NCBI RefSeq assembly: GCF_026274175.1
Contig: NZ_JAPHNL010000332.1
Coordinates: 1-64,000 of the forward strand
Origin: Streptomyces beihaiensis
GTDB taxonomy: Bacteria; Actinomycetota; Actinomycetes; Streptomycetales; Streptomycetaceae
DNA length: 64,000 nt
Direction: 5' to 3'
The notes under the pieces: generated by a model
The model's input: the letters and a program-made list of their open reading frames with translations, nothing else
Database searches by the model: none
What the model was told of the DNA's origin: nothing
Made by a program: the position numbers and the translations under genes
Part shown: positions 56,104 to 64,000 of the stretch, in pieces
How positions within the stretch are numbered: the first letter of the stretch is position 1
Layout: the number at the start of each line of letters is the position of its first letter

Positions 56104-56136
56104 AAGGTCTGGACCAACGGTCAAGGTCTAAACCAA
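56104..56136 (-). promoter_or_regulatory. chitinase promoter direct repeats
   Basis: On the minus strand TTGGTTTAGACCTT and TTGGTCCAGACCTT are 14-bp direct repeats with a 5-base spacer upstream of chiC. Such pairs near TGGTCYAGACCT are the known control element of Streptomyces chitinase genes. Each repeat is also partly palindromic (GGTC-AGACC), resembling the dre site of the GlcNAc regulator DasR; which protein binds is not shown by sequence. Confidence 0.88.
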
Positions 56137-56170
56137 TTGCGGGTTTCGGCCAAGTTACCGAACGCCCCGG

Positions 56171-56857
56171 TCAGAGCCCCAACTCCCGCGCCAGAACAGC
56201 CGCTTGAACCCGGCTGCGCAGCTCCAGCTTGCCCAGGAGGCGGCTCACATGGGTCTTCACGGTGGCCTCCGCCATGTCGAGGCGCGCCGCGACCTGGGCG
56301 TTGGACAGCCCCTCGCCAAGACATCCCAGGACCTCGCGCTCGCGCCGCGTCAGCGTCGCCAACTGCGGGGGTGCGGTGGGCGGTTCGGGACGGGCGGGGC
56401 CCGCCGCGAACTCGGCGATCAGGCGGCGGGTCACGGCGGGCGCGATCAGCCCCTCGCCGCGCGCGACCGTCCGTACGCCATCGAGCAGGTCCTTAGCGTC
56501 GGCGTTCTTGAGCAGGAATCCGGCCGCGCCCGCGCGCAGCGCCCCGAAGACATACGCGTCGAGGTCGAAGGTGGTCAGCACCAGCACGTCCGCAAGCCCC
56601 TCCCCGACCACCGCGCGCGTGGCCGCGACACCGTCGAGCCGCGGCATCTGTACGTCCATGAGGACCAGGTCGGGCCGCAGCTCGCGGGCGAGGGCGACGG
56701 CCCGCTCACCGTCCTCGGCCTCGCCGACGACCTCGATGTCGGGCGCGCTGTTCAGGATGAGCACCAGTCCGGCGCGTACGGCGGACTGGTCCTCGGCGAC
56801 GAGCACGCGGGTCGGGCGGGGCACGCCGGTCGCGCCGGTCGTGTTCGCACGGCTCAT
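56171..56857 (-). CDS. chiR: LuxR/NarL-type response regulator (ChiR-like)
   Basis: This 228-residue regulator has a receiver domain (RVLVAEDQSAVRAGL, phospho-Asp in DLVLMDVQMPRLDG, Lys in GAAGFLLKNADAKD) and a LuxR-type helix-turn-helix (LTRREREVLGCLGEGLSNAQ, VAARLDMAEATVKTHVSRLL). Its start overlaps the kinase stop by four bases. The pair lies directly ahead of chiC on the same strand, the arrangement of the chiS-chiR-chiC cluster. The gene name rests on this position, not on a test. Confidence 0.88.
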   Translation of the reverse strand: MSRANTTGATGVPRPTRVLVAEDQSAVRAGLVLILNSAPDIEVVGEAEDGERAVALARELRPDLVLMDVQMPRLDGVAATRAVVGEGLADVLVLTTFDLDAYVFGALRAGAAGFLLKNADAKDLLDGVRTVARGEGLIAPAVTRRLIAEFAAGPARPEPPTAPPQLATLTRREREVLGCLGEGLSNAQVAARLDMAEATVKTHVSRLLGKLELRSRVQAAVLARELGL

Positions 56858-58047
56858 GCGGCCTCTCCTTGCGGGGCGGGCGGTTCGAGCGGCAGCGTCG
56901 CCCGGACCTGCCAGGCCGGGCCGTCGGCGGGCCCCGCCTCGAAGGTCCCGCCGAGCAACGCCGTGCGCTCGCGCATGCCGACGAGCCCGGCCCCGGAGCC
57001 CGGCGCGCGCGGCTGCCCGTCACGGTCGTCGTCGTACGGGCTGGTGACCCGCACGTCGACCCGCTCGTCCGACCGCACGACCACAACCGCGACGCGGCCC
57101 GGCCCGGCGTGCTTGAGGGCGTTGGTCAGGGACTCCTGGACGATCCGGTAGGCGGCGAGCCCGACCGGCGCGGGCAGCCCGCCCAGCGTTCCGGTCACCG
57201 TCAGGGTGACGTCCAGACCGGTGCCGCGGGACTTCTCGACGAGGGCGGCCAGGCCGTCCAGGGTGGGCACGACAGCGGGCTCGGCCGGGTCGCTGGTCGA
57301 GCCCGCGTCGCGCAGGATGCCGATCAGGCGGCGCATCTCGGCCAGGCCGTCCACGCTGTTCTCGCGGATGGTCTCCAGGGCGCCGCGCGTGGTGGCCGGG
57401 TCGTCGATGGAGAGCGCGGCCGTCGAGTGGATCGCGATCGCCGAGAGGTGGTTGGCCACCATGTCGTGCAGCTCACGGGCCATCCGCGCGCGCTCCGCCG
57501 TCACCGCCTGCACCCGGTCCACCTCGGCGAGCAGGGCGGTCTGCTCGGCACGCAGCCGCTCCGCCGTGGCGGTGTCGCGGTGCCCGCGCACCAGCACGCC
57601 GGTCACCGCGGGCCCGAAGGCGACGAGCCCGACGGCGGCGCCGATCAGCAGCGCCTCGGGCCGCCGCAGCCAGGCCAGCGAACCGACGGTCGCGCCGACC
57701 GTGACCAGGCCGGTGACCAGGGGGAGGCGGCGGGCCAGGGCGCGTGATCCGTACAGCGCGCCCGCGTACATGAGGTCGGTGAACATCAGCAGCGTCGCCA
57801 GGCTGCCCTGGGTGAACTGGTCGGCGGCGAGGACCAGGGTGCCCGCGAGCGCCGAGAACCCCGGGCGGGTGCGGCGCGACAGCTCCAGGGCGGACATGGC
57901 GACGAGGGGGAGCAGCACCCAGGCGCCGCCCAGCGGCCGCCCTGTGTTCAGGGCGAGCCCGAGCCCCCACAGCGCGAGCCCACCCAGCAGCCCGCCGACG
58001 GCGATACGGGCGTCGTCGCGGTGCGGTCGGGGCAGCGGGACGTGCAT
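56854..58047 (-). CDS. chiS: sensor histidine kinase (ChiS-like)
   Basis: This 397-residue kinase has about six membrane helices in residues 15-165, a HisKA_3 dimerisation domain with the phospho-His in MARELHDMVANHLSAIAIHS and a HATPase_c domain (AAYRIVQESLTNALKHAG, GSGAGLVGMRERTALLGG). The sensing part is entirely membrane-embedded with little outer domain. The ATG at 58047 has GGATGGAG upstream. The ChiS label is inferred from the chiC neighbour. Confidence 0.9.
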   Translation of the reverse strand: MHVPLPRPHRDDARIAVGGLLGGLALWGLGLALNTGRPLGGAWVLLPLVAMSALELSRRTRPGFSALAGTLVLAADQFTQGSLATLLMFTDLMYAGALYGSRALARRLPLVTGLVTVGATVGSLAWLRRPEALLIGAAVGLVAFGPAVTGVLVRGHRDTATAERLRAEQTALLAEVDRVQAVTAERARMARELHDMVANHLSAIAIHSTAALSIDDPATTRGALETIRENSVDGLAEMRRLIGILRDAGSTSDPAEPAVVPTLDGLAALVEKSRGTGLDVTLTVTGTLGGLPAPVGLAAYRIVQESLTNALKHAGPGRVAVVVVRSDERVDVRVTSPYDDDRDGQPRAPGSGAGLVGMRERTALLGGTFEAGPADGPAWQVRATLPLEPPAPQGEAA

Positions 58048-58210
58048 GGCTCCATCCAACACGCACGGGGCGGGGGCGGCATGGTGCGGCGGGAGGAGAG
58101 CGGGCCGGACGCCGGTACATCGAAGGACGCAGTCGCACTTCGTCACCGGCGACGACGAACGCGGGCCGCTCGGCGACCAGCCTGGAAGGGAGAACAGAGA
58201 GGAGCCCACC

Positions 58211-58768
58211 GTGATCGTCACGCTGATCGTCGTCTGCGAGGTCGGCTTCTGGGTGCTGCTGGCCGCCGGTCTCGCGCTGCGCTACTGGGCGAAGCTGCCG
58301 CGCGCGAGCGTCGCCGTGCTGCTGTGCGAGCCGCTCCTGGAGGTCGTGCTGTTCCTGGTGACGGCCGTCGACCTGAAGAACGGCGCCGAGCCCGACTGGA
58401 AGCACGGGCTGGCCGCCGTCTACATCGGCTGTTCGATCGCGCTCGGCCACTCCACGATCAAGTGGTTCGACGTCCGCGTGGCCCACCGCTTCGCGGGCGG
58501 CCCGCCGCCCTCGACACCGAAGTACGGGGCCGCCCGCGCGCTCCACGAGTGGAAGGTCGCCGCCCGCTGGGTGCTCGCCTCGCTGATCGCGATCGGTCTG
58601 CTGCAGGGCGCTGTCTGGTACGTGGGCGGGGGCGGGGACACCGGATCGCTCGTGCGGTGGCAGCAGCGGATGCTGTTCCTGATCGCGATCAACGTGGTCA
58701 TCGCGCTGAGCTACACCCTGTTCCCGAAGAGGCCCCCTGCGGTGACCAGGGACTCCCGTGGCTCCTAG
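58211..58768 (+). CDS. integral membrane protein
   Basis: This 185-residue protein has about five membrane helices (LIVVCEVGFWVLLAAGLAL, ASVAVLLCEPLLEVVLFLV, AAVYIGCSIALG, VLASLIAIGLLQGAVWYVG, MLFLIAINVVIALSYTLF). The family is a conserved Streptomyces membrane protein without known role. Start GTG at 58211 with AGAGAGGAG upstream. Its stop overlaps that of the convergent adenosyltransferase gene by four bases (CTAG). Confidence 0.85.
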   Translation: MIVTLIVVCEVGFWVLLAAGLALRYWAKLPRASVAVLLCEPLLEVVLFLVTAVDLKNGAEPDWKHGLAAVYIGCSIALGHSTIKWFDVRVAHRFAGGPPPSTPKYGAARALHEWKVAARWVLASLIAIGLLQGAVWYVGGGGDTGSLVRWQQRMLFLIAINVVIALSYTLFPKRPPAVTRDSRGS

Positions 58769-59337
58769 CGCTCGCCGCCCGGCACCCACAGCACGTCGCC
58801 GACCTCCTTGTTGGCCGTGCGGGCCAGGATGAACAGAAGGTCGGAGAGGCGGTTGAGGTACGTCGCGGTGAGCGGGTTCATCGTCTCGCCGTGCGCTTCG
58901 AGCGCCGCCCACGTGGAGCGCTCGGCGCGCCGCACCACGGTGCATGCCTGGTGGAGGAGGGCGGCGCCCGGGGTGCCGCCCGGCAGGATGAACGAGCGCA
59001 GCTTCTCAAGGTCCGCGTTGAACCGGTCGCAGTCCGCCTCCAGCTTGTCGATGTAGAACTGCTCGACGCGCAGCGGCGGGAACTCGGGCTCGGCGACGAC
59101 CGGCGTCGACAGATCGGCGCCCACGTCGAACAGATCGTTCTGCACACGCGTCAGGACCTTCACGACCTCCTCGTCGAGTCCGCCGAGCGCGACGGCCGTG
59201 CCGATGACGGCGTTGGCCTCGTTGGCGTCCGCGTACGCCGCGATCCGCAGATCGGTCTTGGCGGTGCGGCTCATGTCGCCGAGGGCGGTGGTGCCCTTGT
59301 CTCCGGTACGGGTGTAGATGCGCGTCAGGTTGACCAT
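58765..59337 (-). CDS. cob(I)yrinic acid a,c-diamide adenosyltransferase (PduO type)
   Basis: This 190-residue enzyme transfers adenosyl from ATP to cob(I)alamin. It has the N-terminal ATP loop TRIYTRTGDKGTTALGD, the cobalamin-binding LRIAAYADANEANAVIG and the helical TVVRRAERS and NRLSDLLFILART. The ATG at 59337 matches family length. It is convergent with the membrane protein, sharing the stop bases CTAG. Confidence 0.95.
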   Translation of the reverse strand: MVNLTRIYTRTGDKGTTALGDMSRTAKTDLRIAAYADANEANAVIGTAVALGGLDEEVVKVLTRVQNDLFDVGADLSTPVVAEPEFPPLRVEQFYIDKLEADCDRFNADLEKLRSFILPGGTPGAALLHQACTVVRRAERSTWAALEAHGETMNPLTATYLNRLSDLLFILARTANKEVGDVLWVPGGER

Positions 59338-59406
59338 GCCGTCAGAGTAGTTACTCCCGCCCGTCACCCACCGCCACCCTTGCACGAAGCCCTTCGGACC
59401 GCCCCC

Positions 59407-59862
59407 GTGCCGCGGCCGGCGGAAGACACGTGTGCCGATGCTCACGGCCGGCCCCACGACATCGGCGAGTCGGCCGCCCGGGCGGTGCTGCGCGAGTTCC
59501 GCGGCGAGGCCGAGTCGGTCTCGGCGCGCGTCGGCCTGATGCGGGGCTACGACCGCTTTCTCCGGGTCATCCGGGACGCGCCCGCGCTCCGCTCCCGCCT
59601 GTGGGGCTTCCAGACGGAGGTCCAGGAGAGGCTGGAGACGACGCTGCGCGAGGAGACCGGCGCCGACGACGGCGACCCGCTGCCGACCCTGATGGCCGCT
59701 CAGATCAACTGGGTCCATCACACCGTGATGGACGTCATCAACCAGGAGACGGGCAAGGGCCGCGACCCCGCCGAGGTCTCCCGGGAAGTCCTCGTCCTCA
59801 TCGACGACATCGAGGAACTCTTGAGCGAAAAGGTACTCAACTACGCCGTACGTGACGCCTGA
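59407..59862 (+). pseudogene. TetR-family regulator remnant without DNA-binding domain
   Basis: The frame can begin at GTG 59407 and gives 151 residues matching the ligand-binding half of TetR/AcrR regulators (REFRGEAESVSARVGLMRGY, LPTLMAAQINWVHHTVMDVI, DIEELLSEKVLNYAVRDA). The N-terminal helix-turn-helix is missing, and nothing like it is in the 70 bases up to the divergent gene. There is no ribosome site. It is most likely a truncated gene; expression as a dominant partner protein cannot be excluded. Confidence 0.7.
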
Positions 59863-60019
59863 TGAGCCCCTTGTGGGCCGTCTTGGTGTGATGTCCGTCA
59901 TTCGAGACGTGACGCGCATCTCTTACCGGTCACACGCCCCCGCCCGAGCGCTAAGGTCCGGACAAGAGCAACGTAAACAGTGGTCAAGTCGTATGCGTCA
60001 GGCGTAAGGGGAGTCGCAC

Positions 60020-60871
60020 GTGGCAGGGAAGCTCGCCGTCATCGGGGCCGGTCTCATGGGATCCGGCATCGCTCAGGTCTCCGCCCAGGCGGGCTGGGAC
60101 GTCGTCCTGCGCGACGTCACCGACGAGGCCCTGGCGCGCGGCACCGACGGCATCAAGGCGTCGTACGACAAGTTCGTCGGCAAGGGCAAGCTGGACGCCG
60201 CCGACGCCGAGGCGGCGCTCGGCCGGATCACCGCGACCACCGACCTGGACGCCGCCGCCGACGCCGACCTCGTCGTCGAGGCCGTCTTCGAGAAGCTGGA
60301 GGTCAAGCACGAGATCTTCCGCGCGCTCGACAAGATCGTGCGGGACGACACCGTGCTCGCCTCCAACACCTCGGCCATCCCGATCACCAAGATCGCGGCG
60401 GCCACGGCGCGCCCCGAGCGGGTCGTCGGCACGCACTTCTTCTCGCCGGTGCCGATGATGCGGCTGTGCGAGCTGGTGCGCGGCTACAAGACGAGCGACG
60501 AAACCCTCGCCACCGCACGGGAGTTCGCCGAGTCCGTCGGCAAGACCTGCATCGTCGTCAACCGTGACGTCGCCGGTTTCGTCACCACCCGGCTGATCTC
60601 CGCCCTCGTCGTGGAGGCCGCCAAGCTGTACGAGTCGGGCGTCGCCACCGCCGAGGACATCGACATCGCCTGCAAGCTCGGCTTCGGGCACGCCATGGGC
60701 CCGCTGGCCACCGCCGACCTCACCGGCGTCGACATCCTGCTGCACGCGACCGAGAACATCTACACCGAGTCCCAGGACGAGAAGTTCGCCCCGCCGGAGC
60801 TGATGCGCCGCATGGTGGACGCGGGTGACATCGGCCGCAAGAGCGGGCAGGGGTTCTACCGGCACGACTGA
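60020..60871 (+). CDS. 3-hydroxybutyryl-CoA dehydrogenase
   Basis: This 283-residue enzyme oxidises or forms 3-hydroxyacyl-CoA with NAD(P). It has LAVIGAGLMGSGIAQVSAQA (Rossmann), VVEAVFEKLEVK, SNTSAIPIT, the catalytic His in VGTHFFSPVPMMRLCE and a C-terminal helical domain. It is the short form without a hydratase domain. Roles in butyrate, PHB or ethylmalonyl-CoA-type metabolism are all possible. Start GTG at 60020 with AAGGGGAG upstream. Confidence 0.93.
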   Translation: MAGKLAVIGAGLMGSGIAQVSAQAGWDVVLRDVTDEALARGTDGIKASYDKFVGKGKLDAADAEAALGRITATTDLDAAADADLVVEAVFEKLEVKHEIFRALDKIVRDDTVLASNTSAIPITKIAAATARPERVVGTHFFSPVPMMRLCELVRGYKTSDETLATAREFAESVGKTCIVVNRDVAGFVTTRLISALVVEAAKLYESGVATAEDIDIACKLGFGHAMGPLATADLTGVDILLHATENIYTESQDEKFAPPELMRRMVDAGDIGRKSGQGFYRHD

Positions 60872-60879
60872 ACGGAGTA

Positions 60880-60895
60880 TCACCCCCAGGGGTGA
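60880..60895. terminator. short hairpin after hydroxybutyryl-CoA dehydrogenase gene
   Basis: TCACCC and GGGTGA pair around CCAG, eight bases after the stop, followed by ATTCGG. The stem is short, so it is a weak terminator candidate before the STAS gene. Confidence 0.45.
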
Positions 60896-61001
60896 ATTCG
60901 GTATCGGTTCGCTTACAGACGGCAACTTCTGGCCCCTCAAGCCAGTCAGTTGCAGTGACATACCCAGATCACATGGAAACCTCTCGTTTCGGGGAGCGCA
61001 T

Positions 61002-61325
61002 ATGTACATCAGGGGCGACCACGCCGAGCTGGTCGTCGGGGGCCGCCTCGACGTCCGCAGCGCGGCGGACGCCCGTACGGTCCTGCACACCGCCGTCGAC
61101 GACGGCCGGGGCGACCTGGTCCTCGACCTGTCGGGGCTCGACTCCTGGGACGCGACCGGGCTCGGCGTCATCATGGGCGCCCACCGGCGCGCCGGCCGCT
61201 GCGGCAGGCGGCTCGTCCTGCGGGACGTGCCGCCCCAGATGCAGCGGCTCCTGGTGGCCACGCGGCTGCACCGGATCCTCGCCATCGAAGGCGGCATCGG
61301 CCTGGAGTCGCTGCCGCGCGTGTGA
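61002..61325 (+). CDS. STAS-domain protein (anti-sigma factor antagonist type)
   Basis: This 107-residue protein is a single STAS domain: ELVVGGRLDVRSAADARTVL, VLDLSGLDSWDATGLGVI and the late LVLRDVPPQMQRLL. The phospho-acceptor site reads DATGL, so Thr, not the usual Ser pair, is available. Such proteins bind anti-sigma factors or larger signalling complexes. ATG at 61002 has GGGGAG upstream. The large ATPase gene follows after 267 bases, so a joint role is possible. Confidence 0.88.
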   Translation: MYIRGDHAELVVGGRLDVRSAADARTVLHTAVDDGRGDLVLDLSGLDSWDATGLGVIMGAHRRAGRCGRRLVLRDVPPQMQRLLVATRLHRILAIEGGIGLESLPRV

Positions 61326-61592
61326 CGGGCGCGCGCCGCCCGGCCGGGACGAATCGTTCGTTCCGGGCAGCGGGCGAACAATCCTCACGAGACCGTGACG
61401 TCTCGGGCGGGCCGGTACCCCGGCCGTGCGGAGATACTGGGCCAGCGTCTAGGGTTCGGTCGCCCGCGATGAAGACGAAACGAAGAAGACGAAGAACGAG
61501 ACCCGCGCGCGGGCACCGGACCAGAAGCGACAGCGAAGTGTGCACAGGCCGGGAGGGGCAAGCGGCGCACCACGCTTTTGGGGGCTTTCACC

Positions 61593-64000
61593 ATGGACCC
61601 GATGAACCGGGAGCCGGAAGATTTCGGCCAGGACCGCAACGACGACGGCGGCGGCATAGCCGACGACGGCGCGCACCACGGCCACGAAGCCGCGCGGCGC
61701 CCGCCGCGCGACACCGCCACGCCCGACTCCGGGCAGCCCGCGCCCCTGCCCGCGCTCACCCGCACCGTCCAGCTCGTGTGCGGGGACTCGCTTCTGACGG
61801 TCAACCCCGTCGACGGCAGCGAGATCGAACCCTGCCCGCCGGGGGAGCGCCCCGGCAGACCCGTCAGGTACGACGCCGCGGACCGCGCCGAACTCGCGCG
61901 CGCCGCCCGCGCGCCGCTGCCCGCGGGGCCCGCGCTGCCCCGGCTGCCGCTCCTGGAACGCCAGGAGGAGCGCGAGGGGCTGGTCCGGTTCCTGGCGCGC
62001 GGCCGCTCCGTCCGCCTCACCGGGCCCTCCGGCTCCGGCCGCACCGCGCTCCTCGACCAGGTCGCCGACGACTGCGCGGACCTCGCGCCCGACGGCATCG
62101 TCCGCCTCAGCGGCCACCAGCGCTCCGCGACCGACGTCCTGTACGACCTGTTCGCAGCCGTCTACAAGGCGCCGCTGCACCGCCCCGACCGCCCGCTGCT
62201 CCTGGAACTTGTCCGCGACATCGGCGCCGTGGTCGTCCTCGACGACCTGGAGTTCGGCGGCGCCGCCCTCGACGAACTGCTCGACGCCACGCCCGAGTGC
62301 GCCTTCCTGCTCTCCGCCACGCCCGACGTGCCGCGGCCGTCCGCCGACTCGCACATCGAAGAGATCCACCTCGGCGGCCTCGGCCGCGGCGCGGGCCTCG
62401 AACTGCTGGAACGCACGCTGGGCCGCGTGCTCACCGACGACGAGGCGAACTGGGCGGGCGACCTCTGGTTCGAGTCCGAAGGGTTGCCGCTGCGGTTCGT
62501 GCAGGCCGGTGCGCTGCTGCGACAGCGCGACGAGCTCCCCGCGGAGCCGGCCACGGAGTTCGGAGCGGAGCCTGGCACGCAGTCCGGTACGGACCTTGGC
62601 GCGGACGAGCCCCCGCTGCCCACGCTCGCCGAGGGCGCCGCACCGGTCGCGCTGCTCGCGTCACGCCTGAGCGAGTCCGCGCGGACCACTCTGCGGTTCG
62701 CCGTCGCGCTCGGCGGAGAGATCCCGCACCAGGCCCATCTGCCCGCGCTCGTCGGCGACACCCACGCCGACGCGGCCCTCGCCGAGCTTGTCTCCTGCGC
62801 CCTCGTCACCCCGGTCGGCCGCCGCTACCGCCTGGCGTCCGGCGTCCGCACCCAGCTGCTCGCCGCCGGCTACGGCGACGACACCGACGACCACGCCGAA
62901 GCGGCCGGGCGGCACTACGCCTGGTGGGTCGCGCACCCGTCGGTCGCGCCCGAGCGCGTCGCCGCGGAGGCCGACGCCGTACTCGCCGCGCTCACCGCCC
63001 TCGTGCCGCGGACGCGCCGCCTGGCGGGCGACGAGCCCGCCGTCGCCGTCGAGCTGGCCCGCGCCGTCGCGCCCGCGCTCGCCGCCGGGCTCGCCTGGAG
63101 TGCGTGGGAGCGGGCGCTGCGGTCCGGGCAGGAGGCCGCGCTGCGCACCGGCGCCGTACCGGAACAGGCCTACTTTCACCACGAGTTGGGCATCCTCGCC
63201 CTGCTCGGCGGTCAACTCGACCGGGCCCGTGCCGAACTGGAGGCGTCCATCGGGCTGCGTGGCGCCCTCTCCGACAAGCGGGGCACCATCGCCGGACGCC
63301 GCGCCCTCGCCCTGGTCGCCGACCGGTCCGGCGAGGTGCCGCGGTCCCCGTACGAGGAGTTCGCGCCACCGGCGCCGCCCGCGCCCGCCGACGAGGCGGA
63401 GACCGTGGTGACGCGGCAGGCCGCCGCCCCCACGACCCGGCTGCCGAGGGTCACCGGTGGCCCGGCCGCCGACGACCGGAAGGTGCCCACGCGCCGCGCC
63501 GTCGCCCTCGGCACCCGGCGCAACCTGGTCGCGGCGGGCGCGGGCGCGCTGCTCGCGGCGGTCCTCGGCACGGTCGTCGCGGTGGGCGCGATGTCCGGCG
63601 ACGAGCAGCCGCCGGCCGGCACGGTCGGCTCCAACCCGTCCGCGTCCGTGGGCGACAGCGGCGGCGACCTCGGCGCCGACACGGCCGATCCCGGCAGCAC
63701 CGGCCAGGCCGACCCCGGCAAGGACGGCACACCGGGCACCTCCGACGACCCGACGCCGTCCGCGTCCGGCACGGCCTCGACGACACCGTCGACCGGCCCC
63801 ACGGGATCCTCGTCGTCGCCGGATGCCCCGACGACCTCGCCGACGACCTCCCCGAGCACGACGCCGGGGCCCACGCACCCATCGAGCTCGCAGTCCACGA
63901 CCTCGACGACCTCTCCCTCGGCCCCGTCGCCCACGACGTCGTCCAGCCCGTCGTCGTCGGACAGCTCTTCGCCGCCCTCGATGACGCCGACCCCCGGTCA
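61593..64000 (+). CDS. P-loop ATPase with TPR-like region, membrane helix and Ser/Thr/Pro-rich outer segment (partial)
   Basis: The frame stays open to the right edge (at least 802 residues). After an acidic head, residues about 105-145 carry LLERQEEREGLVRFLARGR and the P-loop RLTGPSGSGRTALL; VVVLDDLEF is a Walker B candidate. This resembles AAA or STAND ATPases. Winged-helix-like and TPR-like helices follow (AYFHHELGILALLGGQLDRA near 530-550). One membrane helix (NLVAAGAGALLAAVLGTVVA, about 643-668) leads to a long Gly, Ser, Thr, Pro region that should lie outside the cell. The combination suggests a membrane signalling ATPase; what it senses is unknown. Confidence 0.8.
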   Translation, partial: MDPMNREPEDFGQDRNDDGGGIADDGAHHGHEAARRPPRDTATPDSGQPAPLPALTRTVQLVCGDSLLTVNPVDGSEIEPCPPGERPGRPVRYDAADRAELARAARAPLPAGPALPRLPLLERQEEREGLVRFLARGRSVRLTGPSGSGRTALLDQVADDCADLAPDGIVRLSGHQRSATDVLYDLFAAVYKAPLHRPDRPLLLELVRDIGAVVVLDDLEFGGAALDELLDATPECAFLLSATPDVPRPSADSHIEEIHLGGLGRGAGLELLERTLGRVLTDDEANWAGDLWFESEGLPLRFVQAGALLRQRDELPAEPATEFGAEPGTQSGTDLGADEPPLPTLAEGAAPVALLASRLSESARTTLRFAVALGGEIPHQAHLPALVGDTHADAALAELVSCALVTPVGRRYRLASGVRTQLLAAGYGDDTDDHAEAAGRHYAWWVAHPSVAPERVAAEADAVLAALTALVPRTRRLAGDEPAVAVELARAVAPALAAGLAWSAWERALRSGQEAALRTGAVPEQAYFHHELGILALLGGQLDRARAELEASIGLRGALSDKRGTIAGRRALALVADRSGEVPRSPYEEFAPPAPPAPADEAETVVTRQAAAPTTRLPRVTGGPAADDRKVPTRRAVALGTRRNLVAAGAGALLAAVLGTVVAVGAMSGDEQPPAGTVGSNPSASVGDSGGDLGADTADPGSTGQADPGKDGTPGTSDDPTPSASGTASTTPSTGPTGSSSSPDAPTTSPTTSPSTTPGPTHPSSSQSTTSTTSPSAPSPTTSSSPSSSDSSSPPSMTPTPG

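Noticed and set aside
59907-60019. Small RNA in the gap before the hydroxybutyryl-CoA dehydrogenase gene
   Set aside because: AT-richer than average and promoter-like, but no terminator hairpin or conserved structure is visible.

Overview
The window is chromosomal DNA from a Streptomyces (very high GC, strong G/C preference at third codon positions, frequent GTG and TTG starts, a conservon, Ku plus LigD polymerase, and the order lysA-hom-thrC-thrB-rho-rpmE-prfA-prmC-glyA-atp-chiC known from this genus). The species cannot be fixed from sequence alone. About 56 genes or gene remnants are supported, with one tRNA and one relic of an attachment site.

Left part (1-27 kb), mostly accessory and surface functions. 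It opens with a secreted-protein fragment, a class F sortase and a repeat-rich surface protein, then a NERD-domain protein, a divergent ligD-pol/ku end-joining pair, a methyltransferase, an acyltransferase-3 membrane protein and two large cell-wall glycopolymer transferases. A lipoprotein and a secreted beta-propeller protein follow. From 14.8 to 21.7 kb lies a conservon on the minus strand (cvnA, a double-roadblock cvnB, cvnC, cvnD, a CYP157-like P450 without the EXXR motif), extended by a second P450 that overlaps an enoyl-CoA hydratase gene. Next come a decayed ABC-ATPase, an HTH-membrane-DUF2690 protein, a CHAP/peptidoglycan-binding hydrolase and a small peptidoglycan-binding secreted protein. 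A DUF4268 gene sits between tRNA-Arg(CCG) and a diverged copy of the tRNA 3' flank, which looks like the scar of an integrative element.

Middle (27.3-54 kb), core housekeeping on the plus strand: an orphan receiver, the ArgS-like protein NrtL, lysine and threonine biosynthesis (lysA, hom, thrC, thrB), rho, an LCP protein, rpmE, prfA, prmC, tsaC, a phosphatase-like protein with Ser in place of the catalytic Cys, glyA, a WecA/TagO-type GlcNAc-1-phosphate transferase, and the complete F1Fo ATP synthase operon atpIBEFHAGDC. Several strong hairpins mark transcript ends, and one perfect hairpin lies between atpD and atpC.

Right part (54-64 kb): chitinase chiC with the typical pair of chitinase promoter direct repeats, preceded by a two-component pair (chiS/chiR-like); a membrane protein; a PduO-type cobalamin adenosyltransferase; a TetR remnant without its DNA-binding domain; 3-hydroxybutyryl-CoA dehydrogenase; a STAS-domain protein; and the start of a large membrane-anchored P-loop ATPase that runs off the window.

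No CRISPR array, insertion sequence or complete prophage was seen. The least ordinary items are the tRNA-Arg scar with DUF4268, the modified conservon with its extra P450-hydratase unit, the Ser-for-Cys phosphatase, and the STAS/ATPase pair.
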